Below, in pieces: positions 8,289-17,161 of a stretch of 57,307 nt of DNA. Within the stretch, counting starts at the first letter, position 1. The number at the start of each line of letters is the position of its first letter. The DNA is from an uncultured Lachnospiraceae bacterium (GTDB taxonomy: Bacteria > Bacillota > Clostridia > Lachnospirales > Lachnospiraceae). A model generated the notes under the pieces. It worked only from the letters and a program-made list of their open reading frames with translations. It made no database searches and had not been told where the DNA came from. The stretch spans positions 1-57,307 of the forward strand of contig URQQ01000027.1 in assembly GCA_900549995.1 (NCBI GenBank), read 5' to 3'. A program made the translations under genes and the position numbers.

Positions 8289-9389
8289 TTATATAATCCT
8301 TTCGTTCACAATCCTGACCGAATTCCTGATTTCAATCTCTGCCTGAAGCCTGATATCGCTTTCTTCCCCTTTTACTTTAATCATCCTTACAACCATCTCA
8401 GCCGCTGTGCTTCCCAGATCATTCAAAGGATTGGTCGCCGAAGTCAGCGGAACTTCACAGTATTTGGAAAGATCTGAATTGTCTATTCCGATGACTGACA
8501 GATCTTCCGGAATCCGGATCTGATTCTCAAGACATATCTTTACAAGCTTATTCGATACCTCATCGTTATAACAGACACATGCCGTACAGTCAGAAAGTCT
8601 TTTAAGAATCCGGTCTCCTTCTTCCTTCAAATGCCTGAGATCCTCGGTATCTATCCAGACAATCCTCTCACCTTTGACTTTAATCTCCGCTTTCATCAGA
8701 GCCTCTACATATCCCGCATACCGCCGGTGCCCCTGACCATCATCACTTTTAAAGATTGCACCGATCCGCTCATGTCCGCACTGGATCAGATGTTCCGTCA
8801 CCAGCCTGCCCGCCTGCCTGTCATCCAGGCTGACACAGGGGGCATCAATCTCCGGATAATCACTGTTCAGAAATACAAGGGGAAGCCCCATATTCTGTAT
8901 CTGTTTATAATAACCAATATTCGGACTCGGCAGTCCGCTTTTCGTCGCCTCGGCAATGACTCCGTCGATCGTTCCGTCATTCAGTAGCGACTGAAGAATC
9001 ATGCGTTCCTTTTCCACTGCATTGTTGGTAAATGCAATCTGAAGCGTATAGCCTGCCCTTGAAAGTGTACGTTCTATGGACTTCACAAGTCTTGGAAAAA
9101 TATATTCATCTACATAGGTGATCACAAGAGCTATCCTTTTCGTCTGCGGGTGCTCTTTCCCGCCATACAGACTTTTTTCTTTCACGTAAGTACCGCTGCC
9201 CCGCCTGCGTTCCACCATCTGATCCATTTCCATCACATTCATGGCATGTCTTGCCGTCTGTCTGCTCACCTTGAATGTTTCTGCCAGTTCATTTTCTGAA
9301 GGGATCTTATCCCCCGGCACAAGACTGCCTTCTTGAATCTGCACCCTGATCCATTCTATAATTTCCTCATATTTTGCTTTTCGTTCCAA
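8289..9389 (-). CDS. araR: Arabinose operon repressor AraR (GntR-type HTH fused to LacI-type sugar domain)
   Basis: 366 residues from a TTG start at 9389, chosen because GGGGAGG lies at the right distance and the preceding in-frame residues do not look like protein. The N-terminal GntR winged helix (about 1-70) includes VPGDKIPSENELA and VSRQTARHAM. The C-terminal LacI/periplasmic-binding-like effector domain (about 90-360) includes DDRQAGRLVTEHL and VIGIDNSDLS. This fusion defines AraR, a repressor released by L-arabinose. It is coded within the operon it should control, after araA. A hairpin at 9418-9445 lies just ahead of it. Confidence 0.88.
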   Translation of the reverse strand: MERKAKYEEIIEWIRVQIQEGSLVPGDKIPSENELAETFKVSRQTARHAMNVMEMDQMVERRRGSGTYVKEKSLYGGKEHPQTKRIALVITYVDEYIFPRLVKSIERTLSRAGYTLQIAFTNNAVEKERMILQSLLNDGTIDGVIAEATKSGLPSPNIGYYKQIQNMGLPLVFLNSDYPEIDAPCVSLDDRQAGRLVTEHLIQCGHERIGAIFKSDDGQGHRRYAGYVEALMKAEIKVKGERIVWIDTEDLRHLKEEGDRILKRLSDCTACVCYNDEVSNKLVKICLENQIRIPEDLSVIGIDNSDLSKYCEVPLTSATNPLNDLGSTAAEMVVRMIKVKGEESDIRLQAEIEIRNSVRIVNERII

Positions 9390-9417
9390 CTCTTCACCTC
9401 CCCTTTCACGCCAAAGC

Positions 9418-9445
9418 TGCCCGGAGGGATCGCTCCATCCGGGCA
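9418..9445 (-). other. Stem-loop between araA and araR
   Basis: TGCCCGGAGGGA (9418-9429) pairs with TCCATCCGGGCA (9434-9445), 11 of 12 positions, 4-nt loop. No T-run follows on the minus strand, so it is more likely an mRNA-processing or partial attenuation structure than a full terminator. Confidence 0.55.
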
Positions 9446-9455
9446 TACTGAAATG

Positions 9456-10955
9456 TTACTTTCCAAATGCAACATCATTCCATCTTAATTCATTTTTAAA
9501 ATTGCGGATCGTTGTGTCATTATCGATATAGACCGCTTCAATTCCCATCGCTGCTGCCCAGTCTCCCATCTGCTCCGCTGTCAGGTCATAGGAGAATGCT
9601 GTATGGTGCGCTCCGCCTGCAAGAATCCATGCCTCTGCTCCTGTATAAAGATCCGGCTGCGGTGTCCAGAATGCGGATGCCACCGGGAGTTTCGGCATCG
9701 GCCTCTCTAATTTTTTACAGTCAACGCTGTTGATGATCAGGCGGAAACGGTTCCCCAGATCGATCAGTGACGTCGCAACTGCAGAGCCTTCTTTTGATGT
9801 AAATACAAGGCGTGCCGGATCTTCCCTGTCCCCCATGGAAAGCGGATTGACTTTAATTCCGATCGGGCCGTCCGCAATTGTCGGACATACTTCCAGCATA
9901 TGGGACTGTAAGATTCCTTCTTTTCCAGGTACCAGATTATATGTGTAATCTTCCATGAAAGAAGTTCCCTTTGCATCTTTCATACCTTCTGTCATGATCT
10001 TCATCACACGGACCATCGCCGCTGTCTTCCAGTCACCTTCCCCGCCGAAGCCGTAACCCTTCTGCATTAGTCTCTGGATTGCAAGTCCCGGCAGCTGTTT
10101 CAGGCTTCCAAGATCACCAAAATGTGTCACGATTGCATGATAATTTTTCTCTGTAAGGAACTGCTCAAATCCAAGTTCAATCTGTGCCTGGACTGCCACA
10201 TGCTTTTTAAATTCCTGCGGGTCTCTTCCTTCTAACAGGATTTCATATTTATCATAATACTCTTCTACAAGTGCGTTTACATCACCGGTTTTTACATCTT
10301 CCACGGCCTCTGCAATTTCATTCACCGGGTAAGCATCGATTTCCCATCCGAATTTGATCTGCGCTTCAACTTTATCACCATCTGTCACTGCCACATTTCT
10401 CATATTATCAGCGACTCTCATCACACGGACATGGCTGCTTTCGATGATTCCGACAGCTGTTCTCATCCAGGACGCGACTTTTTCCTGTACCTTTTCATCA
10501 GCCCAGTGGCCCACAACTACTTTACGCTCCATCCCAAGCCTTGCGAAAATATGTCCATATTCACGTCCGCCGTGGGCTGACTGGTTCTCATTCATGAAGT
10601 CCATATCAATGGTATCATATGGAATCTCCTGATTAAACTGTGTATGTAAATGAAGCAGCGGTTTTCTGTATTCCTGAAGCCCGAGAATCCAGGACTTCGC
10701 AGGTGAGAATGTATGCATCCATGTAATCACACCGGCACACGTCTCATCCATATTTGCCTCGTTGAATGTCTTGCGGATCAGTTCATTTGTAATCAATGTC
10801 GGTTTCCACACTACCTCATAAGGAAATACCCCGGATGCATTGAATGCTTCAACTATTTTTTTTGAGTGCTCTGCTACATTTGCAAGGCATTCGTCCCCAT
10901 ACAGATCCTGTGAGCCTGTGCAAAACCAGAATTTATAATTTTTACCTGTCATCAT
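9456..10955 (-). CDS. araA: L-arabinose isomerase
   Basis: 499 residues, the usual AraA length. It converts L-arabinose to L-ribulose in the cytoplasm using Mn2+. Recognisable segments include KFWFCTGSQDLYG at the N-terminus, WMHTFSPAKSWI, and YGFGGEGDWKTAA around an active-site Glu. Toward the end lie LEVCP and the active-site region WILAGGAHHTAFS. The start ATG follows AGGAGG. It is third in the operon araB-araD-araA-araR-araM, 32 bp after araD. No anomalies were seen. Confidence 0.97.
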   Translation of the reverse strand: MMTGKNYKFWFCTGSQDLYGDECLANVAEHSKKIVEAFNASGVFPYEVVWKPTLITNELIRKTFNEANMDETCAGVITWMHTFSPAKSWILGLQEYRKPLLHLHTQFNQEIPYDTIDMDFMNENQSAHGGREYGHIFARLGMERKVVVGHWADEKVQEKVASWMRTAVGIIESSHVRVMRVADNMRNVAVTDGDKVEAQIKFGWEIDAYPVNEIAEAVEDVKTGDVNALVEEYYDKYEILLEGRDPQEFKKHVAVQAQIELGFEQFLTEKNYHAIVTHFGDLGSLKQLPGLAIQRLMQKGYGFGGEGDWKTAAMVRVMKIMTEGMKDAKGTSFMEDYTYNLVPGKEGILQSHMLEVCPTIADGPIGIKVNPLSMGDREDPARLVFTSKEGSAVATSLIDLGNRFRLIINSVDCKKLERPMPKLPVASAFWTPQPDLYTGAEAWILAGGAHHTAFSYDLTAEQMGDWAAAMGIEAVYIDNDTTIRNFKNELRWNDVAFGK

Positions 10956-10987
10956 TGTTCGAATCCTCCTGTGATCTTATTCTTTTA

Positions 10988-11677
10988 TTAGTTTTGTCCG
11001 TAATAGGCGTGTTCGCCGTGTTTTCTGTAATAATGTTTATCCTGCATTGCCTGGGGTGCCGGCTGTACCTGCGGATTGATCATCTCGCATCTTGCAGCCA
11101 TCTTTGCCACTTCTTCCAGAACGACCGCATTATGTACAGCTTCATGGGCATCCTTGCCCCAGCTGAATGGACCATGGTTCTTGCAGACTACCGCCGGCAT
11201 AGCCACATAATCTTTGTCCTTAAAATATTCTACGATCGAAAGTCCTGTGTTTTTCTCATATGCTTCTTCGATTTCTTCTTTCGTCAGATTGCGGATGCAC
11301 GGGATTTCTCCGTACATATAATCCGCATGTGTTGTCCCGTAACATGGGATTCCACGTCCTGCCTGCGCCCAGCTTGTCGCCCACGAAGAATGTGTATGTA
11401 CAATTCCTCCGATTTTTTGAAATGCCTTATATAACTCCAGATGAGTATCTGTATCCGAGGAAGGTCTGTATTTCCCTTCCACTTTATTTCCATTAAGATC
11501 CATGACAACCATATCTTCCCACGTCAGTTTGTCATACTCTACGCCGCTTGGCTTAATGACGAACAGGCCGCTCTCTCTGTCGATTCCGCTGACATTGCCC
11601 CAGGTAAATGTGACAAGCCCATATCTCGGCAAATCCATGTTCGCTTCATATACTTCTTTTTTAAGCTGTTCTAACAT
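10988..11677 (-). CDS. araD: L-ribulose-5-phosphate 4-epimerase
   Basis: 229 residues of the class II aldolase/AraD family. It carries TWGNVSGIDR and KPSGVEYD near the N-terminus, the zinc-binding HTHSSWAT (two His), and a later His in CKNHGPFSWGK. It converts L-ribulose 5-phosphate to D-xylulose 5-phosphate, feeding the pentose phosphate pathway. It lies between araB and araA with short gaps (11 and 32 bp). The start ATG follows AAGGAG. Confidence 0.97.
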   Translation of the reverse strand: MLEQLKKEVYEANMDLPRYGLVTFTWGNVSGIDRESGLFVIKPSGVEYDKLTWEDMVVMDLNGNKVEGKYRPSSDTDTHLELYKAFQKIGGIVHTHSSWATSWAQAGRGIPCYGTTHADYMYGEIPCIRNLTKEEIEEAYEKNTGLSIVEYFKDKDYVAMPAVVCKNHGPFSWGKDAHEAVHNAVVLEEVAKMAARCEMINPQVQPAPQAMQDKHYYRKHGEHAYYGQN

Positions 11678-11688
11678 CTCTTTACTCC

Positions 11689-13287
11689 TTATGATTTTAA
11701 ATGCTCCACTGCCGCTCTTTCGATGGCAAGGCCCTTGGTATACCGCTGAATAAATGTCTCAAATCCTCTGACATCTTCTGCATCCGGTTCTTCTTTCGAA
11801 CCTTTCTGCCCTGCAAATACTTTCTGGTTCAGATAATCTTCCAGTTTTTCATCCGTCTCTTTGTTTTTCATATAAGAGGCAAGAAGTGCAATTCCCCATG
11901 CTCCTCCTTCGCCGGCTGTCTCCATCACACTGACCGGTGTGTCAATTGCCGCAGCCACGATTTTCTGGCCTGCTCCCTTTGTCTTAAACAAACCGCCGTG
12001 TCCAAGAATCTGATCCAGACGTACACCCTCTTTTTTCAAAAGAATGTCCATTCCGGTCTTCAGCGCGCCAAGCGATGTGAACAGGTGGACTCTCATGAAA
12101 TTCGCCAGATTGAACTTACTCTCCGGTGTACGGACAAATAAAGGACGGCCTTCTTCAAATCCTGTGATATGCTCTCCCGAGAAGTAATTATATGCAAGCA
12201 AGCCGCCGCAGTCAGGATCTCCTTCCAGCGCCTTTTGGTACAGAGTCCCAAAAAGCTTTGTCATATCCACTTCCATACCAAACGCTTCTGCAAATTCTTT
12301 AAATAACGCCACCCAGGCATTCAGATCAGAGGTACAGTTGTTGCAGTGTACCATTGCCGTCAGATCCCCGGTAGGTGTTGTCACCAGATCAATTTCCTCA
12401 TATACTTTTGACAGTTCTTTCTCAAGAACAACCATCGCAAATACACTGGTTCCGGCAGAAACATTCCCCGTACGTTTTGCAACACTGTTCGTCGCTGTCA
12501 TTCCGGTTCCCGCATCACCTTCCGGCGGACAAAGAGGAATTCCGGCATTTAATTCTCCTGAAGGATCCAGAAGCTTCGCGCCTTCCTCCGTCAGCGATCC
12601 TGCATGTTCCCCTGCAATCAATACTTCCGGAAGAATATCTCCGATCTTCCAGGAATAATTCTTCTCTTCTGTCAGCTGGTCAAACTTCTCAATCATATTC
12701 TCATAATATGTCTTTATCGTCATATCTACCGGAAATACACCAGATGCCTCTCCCACGCCGAGCACTTTCTCACCTGTCAGTTTCCAGTGTACATACCCTG
12801 CAAGAGTCGTCAGGAAAGAAATGTCTTTCACATGTTCTTCCCCATTTAAGATTGCCTGATATAAATGCGCAACTGTCCACCTCTGGGGGATGTGGAACTG
12901 AAAAAGATCTGTAAGTTCTCTTGACGCCTGCTCCGTCATTGTATTTCTCCATGTACGGAACGGTACAAGCAGCTCTCCTGCTTCATTAAATGCCATATAT
13001 CCATGCATCATACCGCTGATTCCGATTGCTCCGATGTTCTTAAGTGTCACCCCATACTGATTCTTCACATCCTGAGCCATTTTCTGATAACTGTCTTCGA
13101 TTCCGTTCCAGATATCCTCAAGTGTATATGTCCAGATATTATCCACATATCTGTTCTCCCAGTCATGGCTTCCTGAAGCAATCGGGGCATTGTCCTCTCC
13201 AACTAACACCGCCTTAATACGTGTGGAACCAAATTCAATCCCAAGAGCTGTCCTGCCATCTAAAATTGCCGCTTTCACATCACTCAT
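11689..13287 (-). CDS. araB: Ribulokinase (FGGY family)
   Basis: 532 residues with two actin-like FGGY kinase domains. The N-terminal phosphate motif is GIEFGSTRIKAVL. The sugar-binding segment ISGMMHGY, the LTGEKVLGVGEASG turn, PEGDAGTG and VSAGTSVFA follow. The C-terminal adenosine segment contains GHGGLFKTKG and ETAGEGGAWGIALL. It phosphorylates L-ribulose with ATP. It is the first gene of the ara operon, downstream of the promoter at 13344-13372. The kinase type differs in detail from enterobacterial AraB, but gene order with araD and araA makes the substrate assignment strong. Confidence 0.94.
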   Translation of the reverse strand: MSDVKAAILDGRTALGIEFGSTRIKAVLVGEDNAPIASGSHDWENRYVDNIWTYTLEDIWNGIEDSYQKMAQDVKNQYGVTLKNIGAIGISGMMHGYMAFNEAGELLVPFRTWRNTMTEQASRELTDLFQFHIPQRWTVAHLYQAILNGEEHVKDISFLTTLAGYVHWKLTGEKVLGVGEASGVFPVDMTIKTYYENMIEKFDQLTEEKNYSWKIGDILPEVLIAGEHAGSLTEEGAKLLDPSGELNAGIPLCPPEGDAGTGMTATNSVAKRTGNVSAGTSVFAMVVLEKELSKVYEEIDLVTTPTGDLTAMVHCNNCTSDLNAWVALFKEFAEAFGMEVDMTKLFGTLYQKALEGDPDCGGLLAYNYFSGEHITGFEEGRPLFVRTPESKFNLANFMRVHLFTSLGALKTGMDILLKKEGVRLDQILGHGGLFKTKGAGQKIVAAAIDTPVSVMETAGEGGAWGIALLASYMKNKETDEKLEDYLNQKVFAGQKGSKEEPDAEDVRGFETFIQRYTKGLAIERAAVEHLKS

Positions 13288-13343
13288 CTTCTCTGCACCT
13301 TTCTTTCCATATCGTACCTGTATGTATGTTTCTCACTACCTAA

Positions 13344-13372
13344 AATATACAATACAACTTCCACTTTTTCAA
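13344..13372 (-). promoter_or_regulatory. ara operon promoter
   Basis: Minus strand: TTGAAA (13367-13372), 17-bp spacer, TATATT (13344-13349), placing the start about 50 bp ahead of araB. Confidence 0.65.
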
Positions 13373-13444
13373 GTTGGAATATATAACAAAATGATTTACA
13401 ACTTTGTGCTGTATTTTTGTAATTGGTATTTAATTATTGCAAAG

Positions 13445-13458
13445 TTGTATGTATACAA
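13445..13458. promoter_or_regulatory. AraR-box-like palindrome
   Basis: TTGTATGTATACAA is an inverted repeat with 6-bp arms, about 75 bp upstream of the ara -35 box. It resembles AraR operators of the general form TTGTACGTACAA, with a slightly longer centre. A second TTGTAT element lies inside the promoter spacer (13351-13356). Assignment is by similarity and position only. Confidence 0.4.
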
Positions 13459-13510
13459 GACGCATTTTATCAGAACAAATATTGTTTAGGCAGATAAAAC
13501 TCCAAAAAAC

Positions 13511-13554
13511 AAGGTATACAAGCTTCTGCAATACCTCTTTAGCTTATATACCTT
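13511..13554 (-). terminator. Intrinsic terminator after the Rpn remnant
   Basis: AAGGTATACAAGCT (13511-13524) pairs with AGCTTATATACCTT (13541-13554), 13 of 14 positions. On the minus strand a GTTTTTTGG tract follows. Confidence 0.6.
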
Positions 13555-13578
13555 ATTTTACCGCCTATCCGCTTAAAA

Positions 13579-13978
13579 TTATCCCTGTTTACTATATCTT
13601 TTTAAATACATCAATGCTTCTTCCCGGCTTAATGAAAATCTTTTGACTAATTTTGTTAAGATTTGTTCATCTGTTTTATTCTCCTCTCTGTTATCAAGGA
13701 TTAATGCTTCAATTCCTTTTTCAATCCCTTCATCAATCAACATCTGTCCAATCTGTGTCACCTGCATCTCCTCCTTTATCCTCTTCTGATACGCTTTATC
13801 AATAATCTTATCCGAGAATGTCAATATTCCGGCCAGTGCTTGAACGGACTGTGAACGGGACTTTATTCCTTTTGCAAGGTTTACCGCCGATATAATCACT
13901 GGCTGCTTCTTTCTTTCATTATATACTATACTATCATATAGTTGCAATAAAAATCATTTTCTGTTCATACTCATCCAT
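13579..13978 (-). pseudogene. Remnant of an Rpn/PD-(D/E)XK transposase-type nuclease
   Basis: The readable frame (13947-13579, 122 codons, begins TTG) matches only the C-terminal half of the Rpn family of recombination-promoting nucleases common in Lachnospiraceae. The recognisable part is ALAGILTFSDKIIDK, then a charged helical tail ending in a TDEQILTKLVKRFSLSREEA-type motif. The N-terminal catalytic domain is absent. A start with a GGAAAGG ribosome site at 13978 lies in a different frame, so a frameshift or internal deletion must have joined the pieces. A promoter (14067-14096) and a terminator (13511-13554) still flank it. Confidence 0.6.
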
Positions 13979-14066
13979 CCTTTCCTTATTTATTTTTTAG
14001 CTAATTGGGTAAATTTAAGATGTTTCAGATTTTCGCAGAAAAGATTATTCTGCAGAAATTAGATTG

Positions 14067-14096
14067 ATTATACTACGTATTAAGGCATGCCTGCAA
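14067..14096 (-). promoter_or_regulatory. Promoter upstream of the Rpn remnant
   Basis: Minus strand: TTGCAG (14091-14096), 18-bp spacer, TATAAT (14067-14072). The rest of the 13979-14178 gap holds a weak GCAGAA/TTCTGC hairpin near 14035-14054 and nothing else I recognise. Confidence 0.45.
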
Positions 14097-14178
14097 GAAC
14101 TTCTCCACTGAAAGCCTGCTAATTAAGATAATTTTAAGGGTTCTTTTCAAATACTTGCGCTTTTCGTATAACTTCAAA

Positions 14179-14204
14179 AGGAACCAGCCCACCGGCTGAT
14201 TCCT
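14179..14204 (-). terminator. Terminator of the flavodiiron/HD operon
   Basis: AGGAACCAGCC (14179-14189) pairs with GGCTGATTCCT (14194-14204) with one mismatch. TTTT follows on the minus strand, just past the HD-protein stop codon. Confidence 0.75.
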
Positions 14205-14209
14205 CCTGA

Positions 14210-14782
14210 TCATTTTCCACAACTTGCACAATAATATATTTCTTCTTCACCAAAGTTGATCTCAATTAATTTACAATATTCCTCGAATACAGGCTCTCCA
14301 TGAAAGTTCTTTTTTAAAGAGTCCCGGACTCCTTTGTAATACCACGCAATTGCCGCCTTACTCTGCATACGAAACCGTTTCCATAATTCTTCCCCGGCTG
14401 CAGGGTAATCCCGGTCAATATCTCTCATATTGGACAGCTTGTCTGCAAGTCCAATCATCTGTACTTCTCTCGGTGCAGTCCGCAGATGACTGATTGTGGC
14501 CCCTTTCCGCTCTTCCCATGACTTGGATTTGTCTTCACTTTCCTGAACTACCATAGATGCCACTCTTGCTCCAAATTCCTTTTCCAGAACTGCTTCTGTA
14601 ATTCCTTTGCAGTCTTCAATCGTATCATGCAGGATTGCTGCACAGATGATTTCCTCGTCATCTGTCATCTGTGATACGATATCCCCCACCTCAATCGGGT
14701 GGACGATATAGGGACGCTTCGTCCCTTTTCTGAATTGTCCTTCGTGTGCCCTCGTCGCAAATTCAATTGCCCGTTTCACCAC
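14210..14782 (-). CDS. HD-domain phosphohydrolase (RelA/SpoT hydrolase-like)
   Basis: 190 residues. The metal-binding HD pattern is visible as AHEGQFRKG, PYIVHPIEV, ILHDTIEDC (the HD pair) and a later Asp in GLADKLSNMRD. This is the arrangement of the (p)ppGpp hydrolase domain in SpoT and small alarmone hydrolases. No synthetase domain is present, so a small hydrolase acting on ppGpp or a related nucleotide is likely but unproved. The C-terminus ends YYCASCGK, an unusual two-cysteine tail resembling half a zinc ribbon. The start is GTG at 14782 with AAAGGAG about 10 bp ahead. It is 15 bp downstream of the flavodiiron gene and probably cotranscribed. Confidence 0.8.
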   Translation of the reverse strand: MVKRAIEFATRAHEGQFRKGTKRPYIVHPIEVGDIVSQMTDDEEIICAAILHDTIEDCKGITEAVLEKEFGARVASMVVQESEDKSKSWEERKGATISHLRTAPREVQMIGLADKLSNMRDIDRDYPAAGEELWKRFRMQSKAAIAWYYKGVRDSLKKNFHGEPVFEEYCKLIEINFGEEEIYYCASCGK

Positions 14783-14797
14783 TTTGGTATCGCTCCT

Positions 14798-15988
14798 TTA
14801 CTCACCGATAGCTTCCAGCACCTTCTCTGCTGCTTCTTCTATCCGTGCTTCATCCTTTGCCGCAGGCTTAAAGATACAGGTTACTCCGTCACTGACTACC
14901 TGATATTTCAACGTTCTGAGACGTTCATCCAGGTATCTGCATGCCTCTCCGCTCCAGCCATAGGAACCAAATGTAAGTGCCGGCGTCTTTGCCGTCTTAA
15001 GCCCAATTGCTTCTGTGCAGGAGATCAGATCCCACACCGGTTTCAGTGCATCCTGATTGATTGTCGGTGAACCAAACAGCACTGCTTTTGCAGTATGAAG
15101 TGCTTCTACCGCTTCTGACATATCTGCTTCCACAAGATTGAAAAGCTTTGTCTTCACACCATTCTTTTCAAATATCTCTTTAAACTTTTCTGCCATACTC
15201 TTAGTATAACCATAAGCGCTGACATAGAAAATTGCAATAGTTTTTTCCAATTCTGCAGGTTTTGACCATTCTCTGTAATCATTCATCGTCTCTTCTATAT
15301 ACTTTTGGAGAACCGGCCCGTGGCTTGTACAGATCATATCAATCTTAAGGTCTTTGATTTTCTCCATTCCGGCAACGACAAACCGTTTGAACGGCCCAAA
15401 GATGCAGTCATAATAGTTCTTCCGTTCTCCCCGCAGGGTATCCGGATCTTTTACATAACTGTCAAGCACTTCCGGCTCACAGAAATGAGAGCCAAATACA
15501 TCACAGCTGAACAATACATGTTCTTTCTCAAAATAAGTGAACATAGAATCCGGCCAGTGAAGATTCGGCGCAACAATAAATTCCAGTTCAACTCCGCCGC
15601 CGAGATCCAGTTTCTCCCCTGTTTTCACAACATGGCTTTTCATCTCTCTGTTGGTAATCTCTTTCACATTCCGAAGTGCAACCGCTGTCCCGTATACTTC
15701 GATCTCAGGATTCGCCTCAAGAAGCGTAACAAGGCTTCCCGCATGGTCTGGTTCTGTGTGATTCAGAATTACATAGTCAATTTTGCCGATCTCTGCCACA
15801 CATGCTATATTTTCAAGAAATTCTTTTCCGTAATCTTCATGTACAGTCTCTATTACAGCTGTTTTCTCACCTTTTACAACATAGCTGTTGTAGCTGGTTC
15901 CATATTCCGTTCTCATTATAATATCAAAGATACGCATTCCTGGGTTCTGCACCCCGACATATGACACATGTTCCGTTAGTTTCTTCAT
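14798..15988 (-). CDS. FprA-type flavodiiron protein
   Basis: 396 residues from the ATG at 15988 (AAAGGG 8 bp ahead). The N-terminal metallo-beta-lactamase-like domain carries the diiron ligands in HTEPDHAG (H77, E79, D81, H82), then NLHWPDS, the Asp in FSCDVFGSH and the His in TSHGP. The C-terminal flavodoxin domain (about 255-396) begins IAIFYVSAYGYTKSMA. Such proteins reduce O2 to water or NO to N2O in anaerobes, with electrons from rubredoxin or F420-type donors. There is no fused rubredoxin domain, so a separate donor is needed. The following HD gene shares the operon. Confidence 0.93.
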   Translation of the reverse strand: MKKLTEHVSYVGVQNPGMRIFDIIMRTEYGTSYNSYVVKGEKTAVIETVHEDYGKEFLENIACVAEIGKIDYVILNHTEPDHAGSLVTLLEANPEIEVYGTAVALRNVKEITNREMKSHVVKTGEKLDLGGGVELEFIVAPNLHWPDSMFTYFEKEHVLFSCDVFGSHFCEPEVLDSYVKDPDTLRGERKNYYDCIFGPFKRFVVAGMEKIKDLKIDMICTSHGPVLQKYIEETMNDYREWSKPAELEKTIAIFYVSAYGYTKSMAEKFKEIFEKNGVKTKLFNLVEADMSEAVEALHTAKAVLFGSPTINQDALKPVWDLISCTEAIGLKTAKTPALTFGSYGWSGEACRYLDERLRTLKYQVVSDGVTCIFKPAAKDEARIEEAAEKVLEAIGE

Positions 15989-16035
15989 CCTTGTCACCCT
16001 TTCTGATTTCAGTGTCTCCATATTCATACAAACTT

Positions 16036-16063
16036 ATTATAGCAAGGTTTGTTAAATTTTCAA
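16036..16063 (-). promoter_or_regulatory. Promoter of the flavodiiron gene
   Basis: Minus strand: TTGAAA (16058-16063), 16-bp spacer, TATAAT (16036-16041). A short AGAA/TTCT dyad lies just upstream (about 16073-16083) and could be a regulator site, but it is too short to assign. Confidence 0.6.
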
Positions 16064-16100
16064 GTCAATTTTAAGAATAGTTCTCATTATTTTCCATTTG

Positions 16101-17141
16101 TTACTTTTCTCTGCTGAGAAATTCACCGATATTTTCTTTTGTAACCTTCTCATATGGCAGATAAATATACCTGTCATTTTTAAATTTGATCTTTTCCATA
16201 CCTTCTCCGGATACCAGTGCGGCAGCCAGGTCCGCCATCGCTTTTGCCTGTCCTTCCTTATCATTATATACCGTTCCGGAAATCCTTGAGTCTGCAACTG
16301 CCTCCAAACCGACATCCGTCCCGTCAATTCCGAAGAACACAGGTAACGTAGCCTCCGTATAGTTTAATTTCTTATAAGCATCAAGCGCACCAAGTGCCAT
16401 GTCATCATTATTGGCAAGCACAAGTTCAATCTTATTCTGATACTGGCTGATCATCTGCTCCATCCGGTTCTGCGCCTGCGCCCGGTTCCAATTCGCAATC
16501 TGGTACCCCATCTTTTCAAGTTCAATCCCATTATTTTTCAAAGTTTCCACTGCAGTTTCCGTACGGATAATCGCGTCCTGATGGCCTGCCTCTCCTTCAA
16601 GCACTACATATTGAATCTTACCGTCCTTATTACGGTCTATCTGGCTGTCTGTCTTTATCAGATCAACCACCATTTCCCCCTGCATCACGCCTGACTGTTT
16701 TGCATCTGCGCCGACATAATAGAGCTTGTCCCACTGCATCAGATCTTCTGCAACCGGTTCTCTGTTAAAGAAGATAATTGGGACATCGTATTCTCTGGCC
16801 AGGTCAATGATCTCCGAAGGATCTGCCCGGTCTACAAGATTGACACAGAGAACATTGCACCCCGCATTTAGCAGCTCCTTCACCTGATCATCCTGCGTCC
16901 GCTGGGAACCACCTGCATCCCGGATCATCACGGTCGTCTCAAGCCCCTCCGCCTCATGATTTTTAAGCTTCACTTTGAAACTGTCAAGCAATTCACTTAA
17001 AAACGTATCACTTTGATTATAAAATGTTACCCCGACGTGAACCTTATCTGCCGCAGACGGCTGTGTTCTGCCGCAGGCACATAAAAACAGCATACATATG
17101 CAAATTAAGATTCCCGTTCTCAAAATCTTTTTCCTCTTCAT
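16101..17141 (-). CDS. MglB-type galactose/glucose-binding lipoprotein (canonical pocket)
   Basis: 346 residues from the ATG at 17141 (AGGGGTGCAGG ahead); the upstream in-frame extension overlaps the neighbouring gene and is not coding. Signal peptide and lipobox LCAC give lipidation at Cys23. The body is a two-lobe sugar-binding fold. Residues known to bind sugar in E. coli MglB are conserved: D and F in SDTFL, N in FNREP, H/D/R in GEAGHQDAIIR, W in ANWNRAQ, N in ANNDD, D in FGIDG, N in VYNDK. The calcium loop DRNKDGKIQ is also present. It is last in the regulator operon, 20 bp after the anchored sensor protein, so it may feed the sensor or the mgl transporter. Confidence 0.85.
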   Translation of the reverse strand: MKRKKILRTGILICICMLFLCACGRTQPSAADKVHVGVTFYNQSDTFLSELLDSFKVKLKNHEAEGLETTVMIRDAGGSQRTQDDQVKELLNAGCNVLCVNLVDRADPSEIIDLAREYDVPIIFFNREPVAEDLMQWDKLYYVGADAKQSGVMQGEMVVDLIKTDSQIDRNKDGKIQYVVLEGEAGHQDAIIRTETAVETLKNNGIELEKMGYQIANWNRAQAQNRMEQMISQYQNKIELVLANNDDMALGALDAYKKLNYTEATLPVFFGIDGTDVGLEAVADSRISGTVYNDKEGQAKAMADLAAALVSGEGMEKIKFKNDRYIYLPYEKVTKENIGEFLSREK

Positions 17142-17161
17142 CCTGCACCCCTGCTTTTCTT

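Noticed and set aside
9418..9445. Full terminator separating araA from araR
   Set aside because: Hairpin is strong but lacks a T-run on the transcribed strand, and araR has no separate promoter that I can see.
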